Source: Desulfobacteria bacterium (lineage in GTDB: Bacteria > Desulfobacterota > Desulfobacteria > Desulfobacterales > C00003060). Taken from it: a stretch of 35,175 bases of DNA. Below the pieces are notes generated by a model. The model searched no databases. It had not been told where the DNA came from and saw nothing but the letters and a program-made list of their open reading frames with translations. Both the position numbers and the translations under genes were made by a program. Below are positions 14,516 to 23,053 of the stretch, in pieces (position 1 is the stretch's first letter; every line of letters starts with the position of its first letter). Where the stretch lies: contig JAQYVR010000140.1 of NCBI GenBank assembly GCA_030145395.1, positions 1 to 35,175 on the forward strand, written 5' to 3'.

Positions 14516-16282
14516 ATGAGCGAAAAAGAGGAAAAATTTCCGGATCCTAAGGATATTGAAAAAGAAATCAGCGAGTTCCTGTCAGAGAAATTTGGTGGCC
14601 GGGTAAAGCTTATCTCCCCTGTGGTTCTTCCTCAGGAAGCCTCCTTTGAGAAGGAAGAAGAAAAAGAGGAAGAACCTCCAAAAGAAAAGAAGCTCAACTT
14701 TTCGTTAAAGCCTGAGGAGCTTGAGGCCTATCTTGATCAATATGTTGTCAGGCAAGACCAGGGTAAGGCGATTTTGGCCACCAAGATCTGCACCCATTTC
14801 AATCGAATAAAACATTCTGAATCGTCCGGCGAAAAGAACAAAGGGCCGCTCGGTCAGATTAAGAACAACATCCTTATGATCGGGCCTACCGGAGTAGGCA
14901 AGACTTACATAATAAAACTGATAGCCGACAAAATCGGTGTCCCTTTTGTCAAAGGCGACGCCACGAAATTCAGCGAGACCGGCTATGTCGGAGGCGACGT
15001 GGAGGACCTGGTGCGGGATCTATTGCGTGAAGCCGATGACGACATCGAACTGGCTCAGTATGGTATCATCTACATCGATGAGATCGACAAGATTGCCTCC
15101 AGCACAAATCTCGTTGGCCCTGATGTTTCCCGGACGGGCGTCCAGCGAGCATTACTGAAACCGATGGAAGAGACAGAGGTTGACCTCAAGGTCCCTCATG
15201 ACCCCATTTCGATGCTTGAGGAAATCGAGCGCTACCGGAAGACAGGGAAAAGAAAGAAACAGGTAGTCAATACCAAAAATGTCCTTTTCGTGATGAGCGG
15301 TGCTTTTAACGAACTTGCAGAGTTTATCCGGAAGCGAATAGCGGATCAGAGCATCGGTTTCGGGGGATCGCTCACCAGCCAGTCAGAGCAGGTTGATTAC
15401 CTGCGGCATGTCAGGCCTGAAGATCTGATCAAGTTCGGCTTTGAGACCGAGTTTGTTGGACGGCTTCCGGTGACCGCGGTGTTTGAAAAACTCAGCGAGG
15501 ACGACCTTTACGCCATCTTAAAGAATCCGAACAATCCTGTCATAGTGAGCAAGAAACTCGACTTCGAGGCCTATGACATATCTGTCAAGTTTGAAGATGG
15601 GGCTCTGCGTGCCCTGGCGCACCTTGCTCAACAGGAGCAGACCGGAGCCCGGGGTCTGGTGAGCGCCATTGAGAAGGTCTTGTTGAGGTTTGAAAAGAAA
15701 CTGCCATCCACAGGTATAAAAAAGCTGCCGGTTACAGAAAAAGTGGTAAAGGATCCCGAAGGTGTGCTCCAAAAAATGCTCTCCTCTCCGGACCATGCCA
15801 AGTGGACAGAGTCTTATGAGAAGTTGGTCCGGGGTGAAAAGGAATCGGTCAAGCAATATATAGAGAACAACCAGACAGCGCTTGCAGAAAAATCTAAGAT
15901 ACCCATGACCCCTTCACGGATAGATTTGATTGCCGAAATCTATACCATGGGCACGTGCGGAATTAACGCTGTTATGGAAAAGATACAAACATACTATGAG
16001 CAAATCAAAAAGGTAGAGGCCTACTTTCATAAAACCCATGACTTGAATATTTGTCTGGACGAGGAGGCTATAGATGTTATTGTGTCGGATATGTTCTCTT
16101 CTCCGACAGCGCTTGGAGATTTATACAATCAGCTGACAACCGGCTTTGAATACGGCTTCAAACTAATCCGAGACAGGGTTGGCCAGGATACCTTCGTGAT
16201 TACCAAGGAGGCCCTTGAAAGCCCTGAAGGATTTTTCAACAAACTGGTTAAGAAAACCTGTGCTGAGCATCCCGAATCATAA
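14516..16282 (+). CDS. ClpX-like AAA+ ATPase without the zinc-binding domain
   Basis: A 588-residue relative of the ClpX unfoldase. The AAA+ core has Walker A GPTGVGKT, pore loop TGYVGGDVEDLV, Walker B YIDEIDKIA, the VGRLPVTAVF segment and sensor II TGARGL, all in ClpX order. The IGF tripeptide that docks ClpX on ClpP is present (DQSIGFGGSLTSQ). The N-terminal C4 zinc domain is replaced by a charged segment with a Glu/Lys run (EKEEEKEEEPPKEKK), and about 150 extra residues follow the sensor II region, with mixed helical content (KWTESYEKLVRGEKESVKQY). It therefore probably unfolds a different set of substrates, perhaps with ClpP. No clpP or tig lies nearby. Confidence 0.88.
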   Translation: MSEKEEKFPDPKDIEKEISEFLSEKFGGRVKLISPVVLPQEASFEKEEEKEEEPPKEKKLNFSLKPEELEAYLDQYVVRQDQGKAILATKICTHFNRIKHSESSGEKNKGPLGQIKNNILMIGPTGVGKTYIIKLIADKIGVPFVKGDATKFSETGYVGGDVEDLVRDLLREADDDIELAQYGIIYIDEIDKIASSTNLVGPDVSRTGVQRALLKPMEETEVDLKVPHDPISMLEEIERYRKTGKRKKQVVNTKNVLFVMSGAFNELAEFIRKRIADQSIGFGGSLTSQSEQVDYLRHVRPEDLIKFGFETEFVGRLPVTAVFEKLSEDDLYAILKNPNNPVIVSKKLDFEAYDISVKFEDGALRALAHLAQQEQTGARGLVSAIEKVLLRFEKKLPSTGIKKLPVTEKVVKDPEGVLQKMLSSPDHAKWTESYEKLVRGEKESVKQYIENNQTALAEKSKIPMTPSRIDLIAEIYTMGTCGINAVMEKIQTYYEQIKKVEAYFHKTHDLNICLDEEAIDVIVSDMFSSPTALGDLYNQLTTGFEYGFKLIRDRVGQDTFVITKEALESPEGFFNKLVKKTCAEHPES

Positions 16283-16318
16283 TTCCGGAATACTCTGAAC
16301 TGCTACAGCGAGCGCATT

Positions 16319-16404
16319 CCCCGCAGCTTGCTGCGGGGTTAGCGAGCGAATCGAAAAATTGTAAAATTCCTTACAGTCGAAGATTTCCTGCAGCTTGCTG
16401 CAGG
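16319..16404. repeat. Two tandem REP-like palindromes sharing GCAGCTTGCTGC
   Basis: CCCCGCAGC-TT-GCTGCGGGG (16319-16338) and CCTGCAGC-TT-GCTGCAGG (16387-16404) are perfect stems with TT in the centre and the same core. The first is flanked by direct repeats AGCGAGCG (16307-16314 and 16341-16348). They lie between the ClpX-like gene and ahbC and could act as a terminator pair or be REP-type elements. Confidence 0.7.
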
Positions 16405-16432
16405 GAGCTTCAATTCCATGTGGTGATTACTT

Positions 16433-17617
16433 ATGATAGGTATATCTAAACTATACTGTGGCACTGTCGAGCCTTCAGACGCCCTGCGATATGGACGGCA
16501 ATCGGACAAGCTCCCATCCCATCTACTGCAGTTCTCCGCGGACAAACGGCCGGTGGTCGTGTGGAACGTGACCCGGAGATGCAACCTCAAGTGTATCCAC
16601 TGCTATGCCCATGCCAAAGACAAAGCCTTCAAAAATGAACTTAGTACGGACGAAGGAAAGGCCCTCTTGGACGATCTTGCCCAATTTGGTGTGCCGGTTA
16701 TCCTGTTTTCCGGCGGCGAACCATTTATCCGCAAGGACCTCCCGGAATTGGCCCGATATGCTGTGGAACGTGGCATGCGTGCGGTGGTTTCCACAAACGG
16801 CACATTGATTACTCCTGAAAGGGCCAGAATATTTAAGGAAATCGGTCTTTCTTATGTGGGAATAAGTCTGGACGGCATGGAGGAAGTCAATGACCGGTTT
16901 AGGGGTGTAAAAGGGGCCTTTAAAGGCGCCTTGGAAGGGATACGAAACAGCCAGGAAGCAGGCATAAAGGTTGGACTTCGCTTTACGATCAACAAACTGA
17001 ACGTGGGGGAAATTCCCAGGATATTTGACCTCGTTGAAGAGTTGAACGTGCCACGGATCTGTTTCTACCATCTGGTTTATGCCGGGCGCGGTTCCAAACT
17101 GATTGAAGAGGACCTGAGCCACGAGGAGACGCGGGCCGTAGTAGACCTTATCATGGAACGCACCAAGGATCTCCACGACCGAGACAAGCCCAAGGAGGTA
17201 CTGACGGTCGACAATCATGCGGACGGCCCTTATCTCTATCTGCGCCTCCTGAAGGAGGACCCAGAACGAGCCAAAGAGGTCCTGGAACTCTTGAAAATGA
17301 ATGAAGGGAACAGCTCCGGTCGCGGCATAGGATGTGTTAGTTGGGACGGCTCTGTCCATGCTGATCAGTTCTGGAGGCATTACAGTTTTGGCAACGTGAG
17401 GCAGCGCCCTTTTAGTGAGATCTGGACCGATACTTCTAACGACCTAATGAAAAGGCTCAAGGATAAGAAGAAGTATGTCAAAGGGCGGTGCGCCCTGTGC
17501 AAATGGCTCGATATCTGTGCCGGAAACTTCCGGGTTCGGCCTGAGGCGGTAACAGGAGACCTATGGGCCGCCGATCCTGCATGTTTTCTCACCGATAAGG
17601 AGATCGGCATACAGTAG
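16433..17617 (+). CDS. ahbC: 12,18-Didecarboxysiroheme deacetylase, radical SAM
   Basis: Removes the two acetate side chains of didecarboxysiroheme to give Fe-coproporphyrin III in the siroheme-dependent heme pathway used by sulfate reducers and archaea. The N-terminus MIGISKLYCGTVEPSDALRY is typical of AhbC. The radical SAM cluster motif is CNLKCIHC (CxxxCxxC), followed by LFSGGEPF and the GISLDGMEEVNDRFRG segment. A C-terminal SPASM-like cysteine set is present (GCVSWDGSV, GRCALCKWLDICAGN, then DPACFL) for auxiliary iron-sulfur binding. 394 residues, cytoplasmic. GGTGATTA lies 5-6 nt before the ATG as a ribosome site. hemB and ahbD follow on the same strand. Confidence 0.95.
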   Translation: MIGISKLYCGTVEPSDALRYGRQSDKLPSHLLQFSADKRPVVVWNVTRRCNLKCIHCYAHAKDKAFKNELSTDEGKALLDDLAQFGVPVILFSGGEPFIRKDLPELARYAVERGMRAVVSTNGTLITPERARIFKEIGLSYVGISLDGMEEVNDRFRGVKGAFKGALEGIRNSQEAGIKVGLRFTINKLNVGEIPRIFDLVEELNVPRICFYHLVYAGRGSKLIEEDLSHEETRAVVDLIMERTKDLHDRDKPKEVLTVDNHADGPYLYLRLLKEDPERAKEVLELLKMNEGNSSGRGIGCVSWDGSVHADQFWRHYSFGNVRQRPFSEIWTDTSNDLMKRLKDKKKYVKGRCALCKWLDICAGNFRVRPEAVTGDLWAADPACFLTDKEIGIQ

Positions 17618-17641
17618 GGAATGACTCAACACATTGGGCTT

Positions 17642-17752
17642 CCACTCACTATAAGCCGTTTCAAAACCTGAGGGCAAGGCGTCCCGCTCAAAGAACGGGA
17701 CAACACCGCCATCGAGCGTTAGATGGGGTTCTTCAAAGGTTTTGAGTAGTGG
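17642..17752. other. Structured intergenic segment between ahbC and hemB
   Basis: CCACT (17642-17646) and TCAAAACCT (17661-17669) are mirrored by AGGTTTTGA (17737-17745) and AGTGG (17748-17752), with an internal GTCCCG/CGGGAC hairpin. The whole could fold as a long interrupted stem. It may be a small RNA, an mRNA leader of hemB or a decayed repeat. No ORF is evident. The rest of 17618-17870 shows only the hemB ribosome site. Confidence 0.45.
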
Positions 17753-17870
17753 GCATTCGGAGCAGTGTTGTTTTTCCTCTGTAAACCCATCACTCCATTA
17801 CTACAACCGGGGCGAAGCTCCTGCATGTTCCGATTCTTCTGACCACCCATCATTCTTGGAGGAGTGAATC

Positions 17871-18848
17871 ATGCTTTTTCCAGATTACAGACCGAGGCGT
17901 TTGCGGCAGAATGAGAATTTCAGGCGTATGATTCGCGAGACAAGGCTGTCGGTTGACAACCTTATCCTGCCCATGTTCTCCGTTGAAGGGAAGGGTGTCA
18001 GGAATCCGATTGACTCAATGCCCGGGCATTATCAGCTTTCTGTGGACAACGTTGTGAAAGAGGCCAAGGCTGCCCGCGATATGGGCATCCCGGCTGTGAT
18101 GCTCTTTGGCCTTCCAGACAGAAAAGACGCCTTGGCGACCTCGGCCTATGCCAAGGACGGCATCGTGCAGAAGACTGTAAGGACGCTGAAAAAGAAGGTC
18201 AAGGACCTGGTGGTCATAACGGATGTATGTCTCTGTGAGTATACCGATCACGGGCACTGTGGTGTGGTAGAAGGAGATACCATAGACAACGATGCGAGTC
18301 TAGATCTTTTGGCTCGTACTGCCCTTTCTCATGCTCAGGCTGGTGCTGATATGGTGGCCCCATCTGACATGATGGATGGTCGCGTGGCGGAGATACGCGA
18401 TGCCCTGGATCAGAACGGCTTTGCGTCCACGCCTATTATGTCCTATGCGGCCAAATACTGCTCCGCTTTTTATTATCCTTTCCGCCAGGCAGCCGAGTCA
18501 GCCCCGAAGTTTGGGGATCGCCGCACCTATCAGATGGACCCTGCCAACAGCTTGGAGGCGGTCAGGGAAGTGGCCATGGATGTTGAAGAAGGTGCTGATA
18601 TCATCATGGTGAAACCTGCGCTCGCCTACCTGGACGTCATCTCCCGGGTTAGGGAAGAAATAGACCTGCCCATAGCGGCATACAGCGTCAGCGGCGAATT
18701 TTCCATGATCAAAGCAGCCGACAAACTGGGGTGGCTTGACGGGAAAAAGATCATGATGGAATCTCTGGTTGCCATCAAGCGGGCCGGCGCAGATATGATC
18801 CTTACCTATTTTGCAAAGGAAGCGGCCAAGGAACTGCGAAAGGATTGA
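17871..18848 (+). CDS. hemB: Porphobilinogen synthase (5-aminolevulinate dehydratase)
   Basis: Condenses two 5-aminolevulinates into porphobilinogen, the first common tetrapyrrole step. 325 residues, normal length. Visible features are [20 protein letters not shown] at the N-terminus, the metal-site cysteines in [31 protein letters not shown], the Schiff-base lysines in [15 protein letters not shown] and [12 protein letters not shown], and the late AAYSVSGEF. The cysteine-rich site suggests a zinc enzyme. GGAGG stands 8 nt before the ATG. It supplies precursor for siroheme, which feeds AhbC and AhbD on either side. Its stop codon lies in the first unit of a heptamer repeat. Confidence 0.97.
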   Translation: MLFPDYRPRRLRQNENFRRMIRETRLSVDNLILPMFSVEGKGVRNPIDSMPGHYQLSVDNVVKEAKAARDMGIPAVMLFGLPDRKDALATSAYAKDGIVQKTVRTLKKKVKDLVVITDVCLCEYTDHGHCGVVEGDTIDNDASLDLLARTALSHAQAGADMVAPSDMMDGRVAEIRDALDQNGFASTPIMSYAAKYCSAFYYPFRQAAESAPKFGDRRTYQMDPANSLEAVREVAMDVEEGADIIMVKPALAYLDVISRVREEIDLPIAAYSVSGEFSMIKAADKLGWLDGKKIMMESLVAIKRAGADMILTYFAKEAAKELRKD

Positions 18849-19043
18849 TAATTGACGATTGGCGATTGATGATTGAGGGCAACAGAACTCGGATGCGGAC
18901 GTGAAAGGCATACGCCACGGAAACGAAAATCACAGAAGAAATACGCATGAGCCGGCAACCTGAGGTTGAAGAAGACCAAAAGTTATTCAATCGACAATAG
19001 ACAATCACAAATCGACCATGAACGATCACCAACATCCATCATC
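18844..19043. repeat. Inverted heptamer arrays between hemB and ahbD
   Basis: Five 7-nt units in exact register, ATTGATA, ATTGACG, ATTGGCG, ATTGATG and ATTGAGG (18844-18878), are followed 110 nt later by units of the opposite sense, CAATCGA, CAATAGA and CAATCAC (18988-19008), then degenerating units to about 19043. The left array contains the hemB stop and the right array contains the ahbD start codon. The unit length and mirrored layout resemble the octamer array near aroK. Confidence 0.65.
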
Positions 19044-20121
19044 AAAGGGTACCCACCCTGGAAGCAAGGACCGGGAGTCGAGCCTTCGTCTGGTGGCCTG
19101 GGAGGTTACCCGCAACTGCAATCTTTCCTGCATACATTGCCGTGCTTCAGCCACTTTGGGACCCTACCTGAATGAACTGGACACGGATGCCGGCCTTGTA
19201 CTGCTCGACCAGATCAGTGAGGTTGGGAAACCTGTTGTCATCCTCACAGGTGGAGAACCTCTTCTTCGGCCAGACATCTTTCAGATAGCCCGCTACGGGA
19301 CCCAAAAGGGGCTTCGCATGGTCATGGCCCCCAACGGCACTCTCATTACTGAGGCGATAGCAACAGAAATGGCCGAGGCCGGTATTCAGAGGATCAGTAT
19401 CAGCTTGGATGGTTCTACAAAAGAAAGCCACGACAAATTTCGTCAGGTGGAGGGTGCTTTTGACGGAGCGCTCCGTGGCATCGAAAGGGCCAAACAGGCG
19501 GGCGTCGAATTCCAGATCAACACCACTATCACACAGCAGAACCTTGATGAGATACCAAAGATCCAAGAACTTGCTGAAAAGTTGGGTGCTGTAGCCCACC
19601 ACATCTTCCTGCTGGTCCCTACGGGACGGGGGAAATACATTGTCGATCAGGAAATTTCATCCGAGCAGTATGAAGAGACGCTGAACTGGTTCTATGATCA
19701 GAGAGACAAAGTCTCAATGCAGCTGAAGGCCACGTGTGCTCCGCACTATTACAGGATCTTGAGGGAGCGGACCCGGGAGGAAGGAAAGAGCGTCACGTTC
19801 AAAACCCACGGTTTGGATGCGGTTACCCGCGGTTGTCTGGGGGGGACCGGATTCTGCTTCATTTCCCATACGGGAATCGTTCAGCCGTGTGGTTTTCTGG
19901 ACCTCAACTGTGGCGATGTGAAGGAGAAACCCTTCGAGGTTATCTGGAGAGAATCAGAGATATTCAAAACCCTCAGAGATTTCAACAGCCTGAAGGGCAA
20001 ATGCGGTAAATGTGAGTATCGAAAGGTCTGCGGAGGATGCCGTGCCCGGGCCCATGAGGCAACAGGGGACTATCTTGCCGAGGAACCTCTCTGTCTGTAC
20101 GAACCAACACGCACTTGTTAA
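19018..20121 (+). CDS. ahbD: Heme b synthase, radical SAM (siroheme pathway)
   Basis: Oxidatively decarboxylates the two propionates of Fe-coproporphyrin III to vinyls, giving heme b. The radical SAM motif is CNLSCIHC, with LRLVAWEVTRNCN before it and VILTGGEPLLRPD and ISISLDGSTKESHDKFR after it. The C-terminal auxiliary-cluster cysteines are in RGCLGGTGFCFIS, QPCGFLDLNCG and KCGKCEYRKVCGGCRARAHE, the twitch/SPASM pattern of AhbD. 367 residues. The first ~22 residues (MNDHQHPSSKG...) are unconserved, are read through a heptamer repeat and have no ribosome site, so the true start is uncertain. It ends the ahbC-hemB-ahbD group. ahbA and ahbB are not in the window. Confidence 0.93.
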   Translation: MNDHQHPSSKGTHPGSKDRESSLRLVAWEVTRNCNLSCIHCRASATLGPYLNELDTDAGLVLLDQISEVGKPVVILTGGEPLLRPDIFQIARYGTQKGLRMVMAPNGTLITEAIATEMAEAGIQRISISLDGSTKESHDKFRQVEGAFDGALRGIERAKQAGVEFQINTTITQQNLDEIPKIQELAEKLGAVAHHIFLLVPTGRGKYIVDQEISSEQYEETLNWFYDQRDKVSMQLKATCAPHYYRILRERTREEGKSVTFKTHGLDAVTRGCLGGTGFCFISHTGIVQPCGFLDLNCGDVKEKPFEVIWRESEIFKTLRDFNSLKGKCGKCEYRKVCGGCRARAHEATGDYLAEEPLCLYEPTRTC

Positions 20122-20148
20122 TCCTGCCCAAAACCCCCTCCGTGGTTC

Positions 20149-20177
20149 TTGACGAAGTCCAGCTTTCATAGTATTCT
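20149..20177 (+). promoter_or_regulatory. Candidate promoter of the CBS-ACT gene
   Basis: TTGACG (20149-20154), 17-nt spacer, TATTCT (20172-20177): 5 of 6 and 4 of 6 matches, ending 32 nt before the ATG. It suggests the gene is transcribed apart from ahbD. Confidence 0.45.
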
Positions 20178-20209
20178 TTCAAAAAGTCTTTGGAAGAAGG
20201 AGAAGAGTT

Positions 20210-20818
20210 ATGCAGGTCGAGTCCCTGATGATCAAAGATCCCGTTACTATTTCAGATCGCACTTCAGTCCAGGAGGCGATTCACTTGATGCAGGACCACT
20301 CCATACGGCACCTTCCTGTGGTCGACCGATCCATGAAGCTCTTGGGGTGGGTCACTTTGTCGGACATGAAGCAGGGTCTTCTTCCTGCCATGGTCACCGG
20401 TCTATCCGTGGCAGACCTCATGATAAAGAACCCCATAACCATACACCGAGATGCTGATATAGAAGTAGTTGCCAGGATCATCCATGAAAAGAAGATTGGC
20501 GGCCTGCCCATTGTGGATGACGACAACAAAGTCGTGGGAGTCATGACGGTTACGGATCTACTCAACGCTTTCATCAATATCATGGGGATTCTTACCAATG
20601 GCACCCGGCTCGATGTAAATGTGGGTCAAGAACCTGACGGATTTGAAAGGGTTTCCAGCATCATTCGCGATCAAGGGGGCGAGGTGATCAGTGTAGGGAT
20701 TGCAGGCCATATAACCGACAAAAGAATCCATTACTTCCGTCTGAAACAGTGCCCTGTAGAGCCGATTATCAAGTCTCTTCAGGATCATGGATATGAGGCA
20801 ACTTCATCTGCGGGATAG
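20210..20818 (+). CDS. CBS-CBS-ACT domain protein (AcuB-like)
   Basis: A 202-residue cytoplasmic regulator. Residues ~1-60 and ~68-125 are two CBS repeats (VESLMIKDPVTISDRTSVQE / HLPVVDRSMKLLGWVTLSDM and VADLMIKNPITIHRDADIEV / GLPIVDDDNKVVGVMTVTDL), which together usually bind adenine nucleotides. Residues ~135-200 form an ACT-like domain (LDVNVGQEPDGFERVSSIIR, GGEVISVGI), which often binds amino acids. The combination matches AcuB-like proteins. AAGGAGAAGAGTT precedes the ATG. The target is not evident, since it sits alone between heme genes and a convergent kinase operon. Confidence 0.85.
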   Translation: MQVESLMIKDPVTISDRTSVQEAIHLMQDHSIRHLPVVDRSMKLLGWVTLSDMKQGLLPAMVTGLSVADLMIKNPITIHRDADIEVVARIIHEKKIGGLPIVDDDNKVVGVMTVTDLLNAFINIMGILTNGTRLDVNVGQEPDGFERVSSIIRDQGGEVISVGIAGHITDKRIHYFRLKQCPVEPIIKSLQDHGYEATSSAG

Positions 20819-21093
20819 CAGGGCCTTTACGTCTTCTTCACTTCGATTAAAGAGACTATGGCTTTCCATCTTCAAGGTGGCTGTAGCAGCCGCAAACCTT
20901 CCCGCCAGTTCCGGGACAACCCATTATACCCCATCTCCTTTGTTAGCAACGACTCGCGGTAGACGACTACAGCTTCGCCCTTGCTGCCTTGGATCTGGGG
21001 CATCCTATACTTTCGCTCAATTAGGGTTGAGGAAATCTGTGGTTTATGGCGTGAAGACGAACCTGTCAGAAGCTTTGTGGATATCTAATGAAG
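20819..21093. other. Intergenic region between convergent genes
   Basis: 275 nt between the CBS-ACT gene and the end of the minus-strand kinase. The listed 106-codon plus-strand ORF overlaps the CBS gene and has no ribosome site or protein-like character. A lone TATAAT on the minus strand (near 20925) faces no gene. I see no clear terminator. Confidence 0.4.
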
Positions 21094-22611
21094 TCAAGAC
21101 GCCTTAGGCAAGGTAAAATGGAAGGTTGCGCCTTTTCCCTTTTCAGACTCTACCCAGACCCTTCCACCGTGGTTATTCACAATCCTCTCAACAATCGCGA
21201 GCCCCAAACCCGTTCCTTCCTTATCTTCTATTTCTTTCAAACGCCGGAACCTCTCAAATATCTTCCGGTGATCTTCTGGGGCAATCCCGATGCCATTATC
21301 CTTGACATAGAACTGATGAAATTCTGCCCTCTTCGCCCTCTCTTTGAATCCGATCTCGATGGTGGGGTTCTTGTTATCTCCCATAAACTTGATGGCATTG
21401 ACTATCAGGTTCTCAAAAGCCTGACAGACCCTCTCTCTGTCACAGCAGATAGTTGGAAGGCTGTCCGCCACAACAAGCTTTATCCTGTTTTCATTCAGTC
21501 TGTCTTGGAGCCCTGAGGTTACGGTTGCCAATATTTCATGGGATGGGACGTCTTTAAGAGTTTCGACTACCCGTCCGACGCCTGACAACGCAAGAAGGTC
21601 AGAGACCAGTACCTCCATTCGGTGAGCGCTGGTCTGGATCCGCTCGACGCAAGTCTGCCCTTGCTCGTCCAGGTCTTCCTTATACCTCTCGAGCAGGAGT
21701 GAAGAGAATCCCTTGATGTGCACGATGGGGGTTTTTAGGTCATGGGAGACAACATGAGCAAAGTTCGTGAGCTCTTCGTTCATCTTTCGGAGTTTCTCCT
21801 CTGCCCGCCTGCGCTCGGTAATATCGATGAGGAACGATTCGACCCCCACAATTCTTCCAGCCTGTAATACTGGGTTAGCAGAAAAAGTATGGTAGCCTAA
21901 AGATCCGTCCTTGTAACGCCTTGTTGACTCACCCGAGGGGATCGAATTCCCGGCGAGCAAGTTTTCAAAGTCCTTCTTAGCCTGATCCATGTGTTCATCG
22001 ACCTGAGTCAAAGCAAAATGTTTGCCGATCACCTCGTTGAGTGATGAGTAGCCGTGCATTCGTAACCAGGCTTCATTGGCGTCCTTTATCCTGCCATCCC
22101 GATCGATAAAACAATACCCGGCTTCACTTCCCTCAACAATATTTCGGAACCGCTCCTCACTCTCACGCAGCGCCGACTCTGCCCCCTCTCGAGCCATGCG
22201 ATCACCATGTTTCCGGACCACCTCTGGGAGTACTGCCGGCAGCAGATCCAAATAGCCCATTCCGGAGTCCTTGATGATATAGTCGTTAACGCCGGCCTTG
22301 AGGGCTTCAACGGCAAGCTCTTCGGACCCTCTTCCTGTCAAAAGTACCATGGGCAAGGGGATCCCTTCATCTAGAAGCTCCTTGCACAGGTCTAAACCGG
22401 ATATTCCGGGCAAACCATGGTCAATGACTATCAGATCGAACAGTGAAGCGTCGGAGCGAAGTGACTCCAAAGCTTCCTCAGCCCTTTCGCACTCTGTAAT
22501 TTCAAAGGAGACCTGACTCCTCTGGAATGCCCGGTGGAAGGCTATCCTGTCATGTTTGTGGTCTTCAACCAGCAGTATCCGAAGGGATGGTGATGACTGA
22601 GTTGGGCCCAT
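21094..22611 (-). CDS. Receiver-PAS histidine kinase
   Basis: 505 residues. Residues ~8-125 form a receiver with phosphoacceptor D64 (LIVIDHGLPG) and LTGRGSEELAVEALKAGVND. A PAS domain follows (EERFRNIVEGSEAGYCFIDR to VESFLIDITERRRAEEKL), then a HisKA helix with the autophosphorylated His in FAHVVSHDLKTP. The HATPase domain has the N box NLIVNAIKFMGD, KDNGIGIAPEDHRKIFERF and GTGLGLAIVERIV. No membrane segment is seen, so it is a soluble kinase that can itself be phosphorylated at the N-terminus. The ATG at 22611 has GGAGGAGATC upstream and lies inside the end of the preceding receiver gene. Its signal is unknown. Confidence 0.92.
   Translation of the reverse strand: MGPTQSSPSLRILLVEDHKHDRIAFHRAFQRSQVSFEITECERAEEALESLRSDASLFDLIVIDHGLPGISGLDLCKELLDEGIPLPMVLLTGRGSEELAVEALKAGVNDYIIKDSGMGYLDLLPAVLPEVVRKHGDRMAREGAESALRESEERFRNIVEGSEAGYCFIDRDGRIKDANEAWLRMHGYSSLNEVIGKHFALTQVDEHMDQAKKDFENLLAGNSIPSGESTRRYKDGSLGYHTFSANPVLQAGRIVGVESFLIDITERRRAEEKLRKMNEELTNFAHVVSHDLKTPIVHIKGFSSLLLERYKEDLDEQGQTCVERIQTSAHRMEVLVSDLLALSGVGRVVETLKDVPSHEILATVTSGLQDRLNENRIKLVVADSLPTICCDRERVCQAFENLIVNAIKFMGDNKNPTIEIGFKERAKRAEFHQFYVKDNGIGIAPEDHRKIFERFRRLKEIEDKEGTGLGLAIVERIVNNHGGRVWVESEKGKGATFHFTLPKAS
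22226..22340. repeat. 115-bp duplicated block in a receiver gene, copy 1
   Basis: Identical base for base to 34964-35078, as judged by eye. The block encodes the receiver segment around TGRGSEELAVEALKAGVNDY and SGMGYLDLLPAVLP. Both copies are on the same strand, about 12.7 kb apart. Confidence 0.9.
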
Positions 22612-23053
22612 GATCTCCTCCCGGAAGCTCGACCAATTGCCAGAAAATGTTGATGGCCCTCACTGCATTAGAAAAGTTCTCGAACCCGACCGGTTTGACA
22701 ATATAGGCGTTGACGCCGAGATTATAGCCTCTGAGTCTATCTTCTTCGGCCTTTGATGTGGTTAGGATGATGACCGGCAGATGGCGCAACTTCTCGTCCT
22801 TCCTGACATGCTCCAGAACGGTGAGACCGTCCATCTTCGGCATTTTAATATCAAGAAGAAGGATACCGGGCTGGGGGGCAGCCCCCGGTTCGGTGTACTT
22901 TCCTCGCTGGTGGAGATAGTCCAGACACTCTTCACCGTCGTTAACGATATGGAGTGTGTTGGCAATGTTATGTTGCTTCCATGCTCGTTTGGTGGCCACA
23001 ATGTCGTGTTCATCGTCCTCGGCGAGAAGGATTACTAAAGGTTTTCTGGTCAT
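22565..23053 (-). CDS. Single-domain response regulator (Rcp1-like)
   Basis: A 162-residue stand-alone receiver: acidic pocket LLAEDDEHD, phosphoacceptor D68 in ILLLDIKMPKMDG, the Thr of IILTTS and the Lys of YIVKPVGFENF. The long insertion before the Asp (GKYTEPGAAPQPG) is typical of Rcp1-like receivers paired with PAS or phytochrome-like kinases. It has no output domain, so it probably passes phosphate between the two kinases that flank it. The start overlaps the upstream kinase stop by 4 nt (ATGA), has GGAGGGATCAAG before it, and the gene overlaps the downstream kinase by 47 nt, showing tight co-translation. Confidence 0.93.
   Translation of the reverse strand: MTRKPLVILLAEDDEHDIVATKRAWKQHNIANTLHIVNDGEECLDYLHQRGKYTEPGAAPQPGILLLDIKMPKMDGLTVLEHVRKDEKLRHLPVIILTTSKAEEDRLRGYNLGVNAYIVKPVGFENFSNAVRAINIFWQLVELPGGDHGPNSVITIPSDTAG

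Noticed and set aside
16523-17380. 285-codon minus-strand ORF
   Set aside because: It lies wholly antisense to ahbC, whose radical SAM motifs are intact.
18844-19043. CRISPR array
   Set aside because: Units are 7 nt without spacers. There are no 25-40 nt repeats anywhere in the window and no cas genes.
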